Origin: Gnetum montanum
Lineage: Eukaryota; Streptophyta; Gnetopsida; Gnetales; Gnetaceae
Reading direction: 5' to 3'
Assembly (NCBI GenBank): GCA_015680685.1
Contig: MNCI01002977.1
Coordinates: 129,764 to 193,763 of the forward strand
Length of the DNA: 64,000 bases
Shown here piece by piece: positions 60,445 to 64,000 of this stretch. A program made the position numbers and the translations under genes. The notes under the pieces are model-generated. The model saw only the letters and a program-made list of their open reading frames with translations. It did no database searches and had not been told where the DNA came from. Position 1 is the first letter of the stretch. Each line of letters opens with the position of its first letter.

Positions 60445-60656
60445 NNNNNNNNNNNNNNNNNNNNNNNNNNNNNNNNNNNNNNNNNNNNNNNNNNNNNNNN
60501 NNNNNNNNNNNNNNNNNNNNNNNNNNNNNNNNNNNNNNNNNNNNNNNNNNNNNNNNNNNNNNNNNNNNNNNNNNNNNNNNNNNNNNNNNNNNNNNNNNNN
60601 NNNNNNNNNNNNNNNNNNNNNNNNNNNNNNNNNNNNNNNNNNNNNNNNNNNNNNNN
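60445..60656. other. Assembly gap (212 N)
   Basis: Run of N inside the E LTR. Open frames drawn across it are meaningless. Confidence 0.99.
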
Positions 60657-60915
60657 AAAGTTAGTTAATTAGTCTCTTCAACCCTTCACTTCACTAGCAT
60701 AGGAGATAAAACATAAAAGACTATAAACATCATATACCTCATACTTACTTAACCATACACCGTGACAAATACAAGTAAGTGTGGAAAAATAACAAATAAT
60801 TAACCTTAAGTGTTCCATGAGGTGTGTAGGCACTTAGTATGTAGAGTTTGACTGGATCGCGCATCTTACGCTTGTATTCGTATGGTTGAGTGTAGGGGTA
60901 CCTCGCCACTCATCA

Positions 60916-60933
60916 TTGGTACCGTTGCCGATG
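60916..60933 (+). promoter_or_regulatory. Primer-binding site, element E
   Basis: TTGGTACCGTTGCCGATG, the closest match with D to the tRNA-Asp-type Athila/Tat site. Confidence 0.85.
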
Positions 60934-61058
60934 ACTAAGTGTTTGCATGCTAAGTAGAACATAGGAAATCACTCACATCGTTGGGAGCTGAAACGAACCT
61001 TAGGGTTAATTAAACAAAAAATTATATAATGGTTAATTAGCACACTGAATAAGACACA

Positions 61059-63660
61059 ATGTCTTCTTCTTCTTCTCATAAGAGCATTACGCCACCTAGG
61101 GATCATACTAGAAATAGTCAGCAATCTAAAACACATAACCAAAATTAGCCAGTTCCTCAACAATACCGAGTGGTATATACCCATCCCGATGAGTATATAC
61201 TAGATTTTACTTTTATCCTCCATCAGGATGAACAGATGCACTGGAGAGACTTGCAAGGTAACATAGTGTTACCTCCAGATCGTGCAGTTCCCAACATGCT
61301 TCTTCGTGCTCTGGCACAGATAAGCATGACAGAATTATACGTTGAATACGTTGCGGTAGATTTTGACATGAGGGATTACTATCCCATAGCCACACAACAT
61401 TTAAGGAACTCAAGGCAGGAGAGCCACCATACACTGTTGAAGGGCAAAGAGGTCCCACATGTCCTAAGTGAAATAGGAGATGGTGAACCACTTATAACGG
61501 GTTCTCCATCAAATGATTTTTCCCCTCCTAATGATAGTGAGGAGGTGGGGTATCAGAACCTACGCTCCACGATACACAAACCTTATTCTGATCCTCGTGA
61601 ATGCCAACTGTTCATTAAGGGAACAACAACGCATGGCAAGGACAGGAACTTAGATCGTCATCACGATTAGGGCCGAAGCCATAGAAGAGAAGGTAGGAAA
61701 CATCATCATGGTGATGGTTCTCCTTCTTCTTCTCCTTATTCACATCATTCGCCCTCTCCTTCCAAATCTGGGCATAGCCATAGAGAGCATAATGGTGAGG
61801 ATAGAGGTTGGCAAAATGAGAGACCTTGACGAGAGAGTCGAGAAAGAGGACAAGGGCATGAAAGAAGGGAGAGTAGGGAACAACGTAGACACCATAGACA
61901 TCATGAAAGAGACGATCTTGAAGAACCCCTACTTGCCACCCGAAGCATGCTAGATATAATGGAGGCTATAAGAATACCGACAAGGAATCAAAGAGATAGC
62001 CGGATCAAGCGTTTAGACATGAACAACATCCCACGCTTCGAAGGGGGATACAATGCTGATCCGTAGAATCATTTACAGGCATTCCACGATGCCTGTGTCT
62101 TGCAAAACATAGAGAACAAGTGGCAGAAACTCAAGTTGTTTCCCAAGATACTCATAAAGAAAGCAAAGAGTTGGTACCGGTCCTTAGAACTGGAAACCAT
62201 TAGGAGGTGAAGTACGATGTTAGAACTCTTCAATGATAAATATCAAATGTACTCGAAAGTGACTAACTTATGTAAGAAGATCCAAGGATGGAAGCAAGGT
62301 ACTCATGAACCCTTGGATGCTACCATGGGCTGCTACTATGCATTGTTACATCGTTGCCCAGGCCATGATTATGCATAGAGGGATCAACTCTGCCACATCA
62401 TAGATGGGCTAAGGTATGAAACTAGGAGAACCCTTGGGACTTATGCCCAAGGGAGACTATCAGAACTTAGATCCCATGAAATTCATCACTTGTTGGAACA
62501 AGTAGCCAAAGAAGAAGGCGAGCTACAAAAAAGAGAAAGCGTAGAAGAATATAACCATGATCCCTCTCTTTGAAAGAAGGGAGTGAGATTTTGCAATGAA
62601 GAGGATGAGTCACCACTCGAAGAGTTGGTGAATAGGAAAAACTTGCCACTCCAGAAGCTAACAATGGAAGTAGTAGCTAAGGTAGATAAGATACAAGACT
62701 CCTTGGATAGTAGATTTAAACTTTTCCTGAAAATCGTAGAGGAGTCTAAGGAGGAATGAAGTAGTGATAAGAACAAGACAAAGTGGAGAGATTTAGGCCT
62801 TGCACGTGACAAGGGTAAGGGGAAAATAACTATCTTTGATGAGGTTTTGGACTCAAACATAGATGATGATGGTGGATGTGAGATCTACTACTATGACCAT
62901 CCTAAGGGATGTTGTCCAATCATCCCACATCTACAAGAGTCTGGGGTGTATGCACTCAACCTGAGACTTAACAAACGACAGACACCTCGAAGGTTACCTT
63001 ATCCCCAAGGTAACCCAAGATAGTTCCACCAACCATTGACGTACTATCCAATTGGAACTCCACCACAACCCATCAGGCAACATCAGCAGTGGCAACACCC
63101 ATAGTCATGGGGGATGCCACCGCCTAGGCAACAATACCCTTATCGGAAACCCAATCCTTATGGTTACTACATGTAGTAGCTGATTTCTCCAAGTGACCCT
63201 ATGGGTTACGCAACTTCACGATGTCACTAACTAGTTCAAGAATATTATCAGACTTCCCCTCCCAGAAGGGACACTCCACACGTATGCCATCCTCCAAATC
63301 CATCTGCATCTCTCACACCGATAGCTCCACCACCAACTGTTCCAACAATGCCAAGGGTATTTCCCACTCAACCGCAACAACCTAATTTCACGAGGGCTCC
63401 CAATCATCAATCCTCAGCTGGTCCTAAAAATTTTATGCTGAAAAGACCTTTCTTCAAAACCAAAAATCCAACTAAGCCCTTATCCTCACAAGCAGTTGAA
63501 CATCTAAACATCGTCGTACCAAATAAGGTCTCAGGACCCCCTTCAAATAAAAAATCGCATCCAATGCCCATGGTTATGTTAACACATACTGTAACCGACT
63601 GGATTAAGGTACGCCACCTTCCCAAGAAATTATCTGATCCTAGGAGCCCCCTAATTTATC
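61059..63660 (+). pseudogene. gag: Element E gag (best-preserved Gag)
   Basis: ATG 61059 (MSSSSSHKSITPPRD). Longest clean part 61170-61670 with YTHPDEYILDFTFILHQDE. A His/Ser/Arg-rich linker follows (61680-61900), then the capsid-like core (FEGGYNADP, LQAFHDACVLQNIENKWQ, KLFPKILIKKAKSWYRSL; 62030-62210). The compact zinc-knuckle reads CEIYYYDHPKGCC, so one Cys is lost. A Pro/Gln-rich tail runs to 63665. Stops at former Trp/Gln/Arg codons. Gag would coat the RNA in the cytoplasm. Confidence 0.8.
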
Positions 63661-64000
63661 TTTAGGCCACTAGGAATGAACCTCATAAGGCTCTTCTTGA
63701 CTCAGGCTCCGGAGTCAACTTAATCTCACAAGAATTGTACAACACTTGGAACCTGCCTACACTCAGGAAGAGAAATATTCTCTTAGAGCTGGCTAACCAG
63801 TCCATCATTATTCCTTTAGGATAGGTTGAGGACATTGTTACCACCATGGGTGGTTGGTTGTACCCAGCTGATTTCCTAGTGATCCAAATAAACAATGACA
63901 AAGGGGATTTCCCAATAATAATGGGAAGGGCATGGCTAAGTACAATTGATGCATGCCTAGGAATCCGCAATCTTTCCCTAGAAATATCCAAGAAAAATAC
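63661..64000 (+). pseudogene. pol: Element E protease, partial at window end
   Basis: LLDSGSGVNLISQELY with intact catalytic DSG (63699-63707), followed by LANQSIIIPLG and the conserved MGRAWLSTIDACLGIRNLSL block also found in B and C. One stop lies near 63823. The rest of pol is outside the window. Confidence 0.8.

Larger units (their letters stand above)
60232..60915 (+). mobile_element. Element E 5' LTR with assembly gap
   Basis: TGATGGGACGCGATATCGC to CGCCACTCATCA. TATAAATA at 60366-60373. 212 bases are N (60445-60656), so true length is unknown. Confidence 0.85.
60232..64000 (+). mobile_element. Element E: Athila/Tat-like Ty3 element inserted in D (continues past window)
   Basis: LTR 60232-60915, primer-binding site, gag and the start of protease. 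Inserted into the gag of D just after AAGAAAAATAT. The frame of D's interrupted gag fits an insertion. The right end is outside the window. Confidence 0.85.

Noticed and set aside
60417-60672. Frames running through the N gap
   Set aside because: Contain unknown sequence; no information.

Overview
The window reads as nuclear DNA of a plant with a large, repeat-packed genome; a gymnosperm is plausible but unproven. It is AT-rich and has one spliced host gene of the plant receptor-like-protein type. Almost everything else is decayed, nested LTR retrotransposons of the Ty3 type. Nothing looks bacterial, organellar or CRISPR-like, and I saw no tRNA or rRNA gene.

Layout. 1-4005: a tandem LTR / ~125-bp internal / LTR / 128-bp internal / LTR array of a non-coding LTR element (family G). 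4006-15856: element A, minus strand, its 3' end cut off by the family-G array. 15857-17323: non-coding, with a 387-bp host tandem duplication. 17324-30509: element B, minus strand, complete with both LTRs, primer-binding site and polypurine tract, inserted in the second duplication unit. 31240-34374: receptor-like protein gene, minus strand, two exons, broken by a 20-bp duplication. 34375-37829: non-coding, with several tandem repeats. 37830-55871: element F, plus strand, a Gag-protease element without reverse transcriptase. Element C (41565-52821) sits inside F, and a family-G solo LTR (51127-52465) sits inside C's 3' LTR. 55872-58412: non-coding, with a scrap of a second receptor-like protein gene at about 57890-58003. 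58413-60231: element D (LTR and gag), interrupted by element E (60232 to the window end; a run of N lies in its LTR).

A, B, C, D and E belong to one Athila/Tat-like Ty3 family. Their LTRs run from TGATGA-like starts to CATCA ends. The primer-binding site is of the TTGGCACCGTTGCCG type, and order is Gag, protease, reverse transcriptase, RNase H, integrase. A and B also carry a long third reading frame (here ORFX) downstream of integrase. Just upstream of ORFX each has a second promoter-like module: a short repeat cassette next to TATAAATA. The cassette matches the one in that element's own LTR rather than the other element's. C lacks both the module and ORFX. This pairing is the most interesting signal in the window.

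No element here can be autonomous: every pol that can be read has stops and at least one lost catalytic residue, mostly by G-to-A or C-to-T change, as expected from long-term cytosine methylation.
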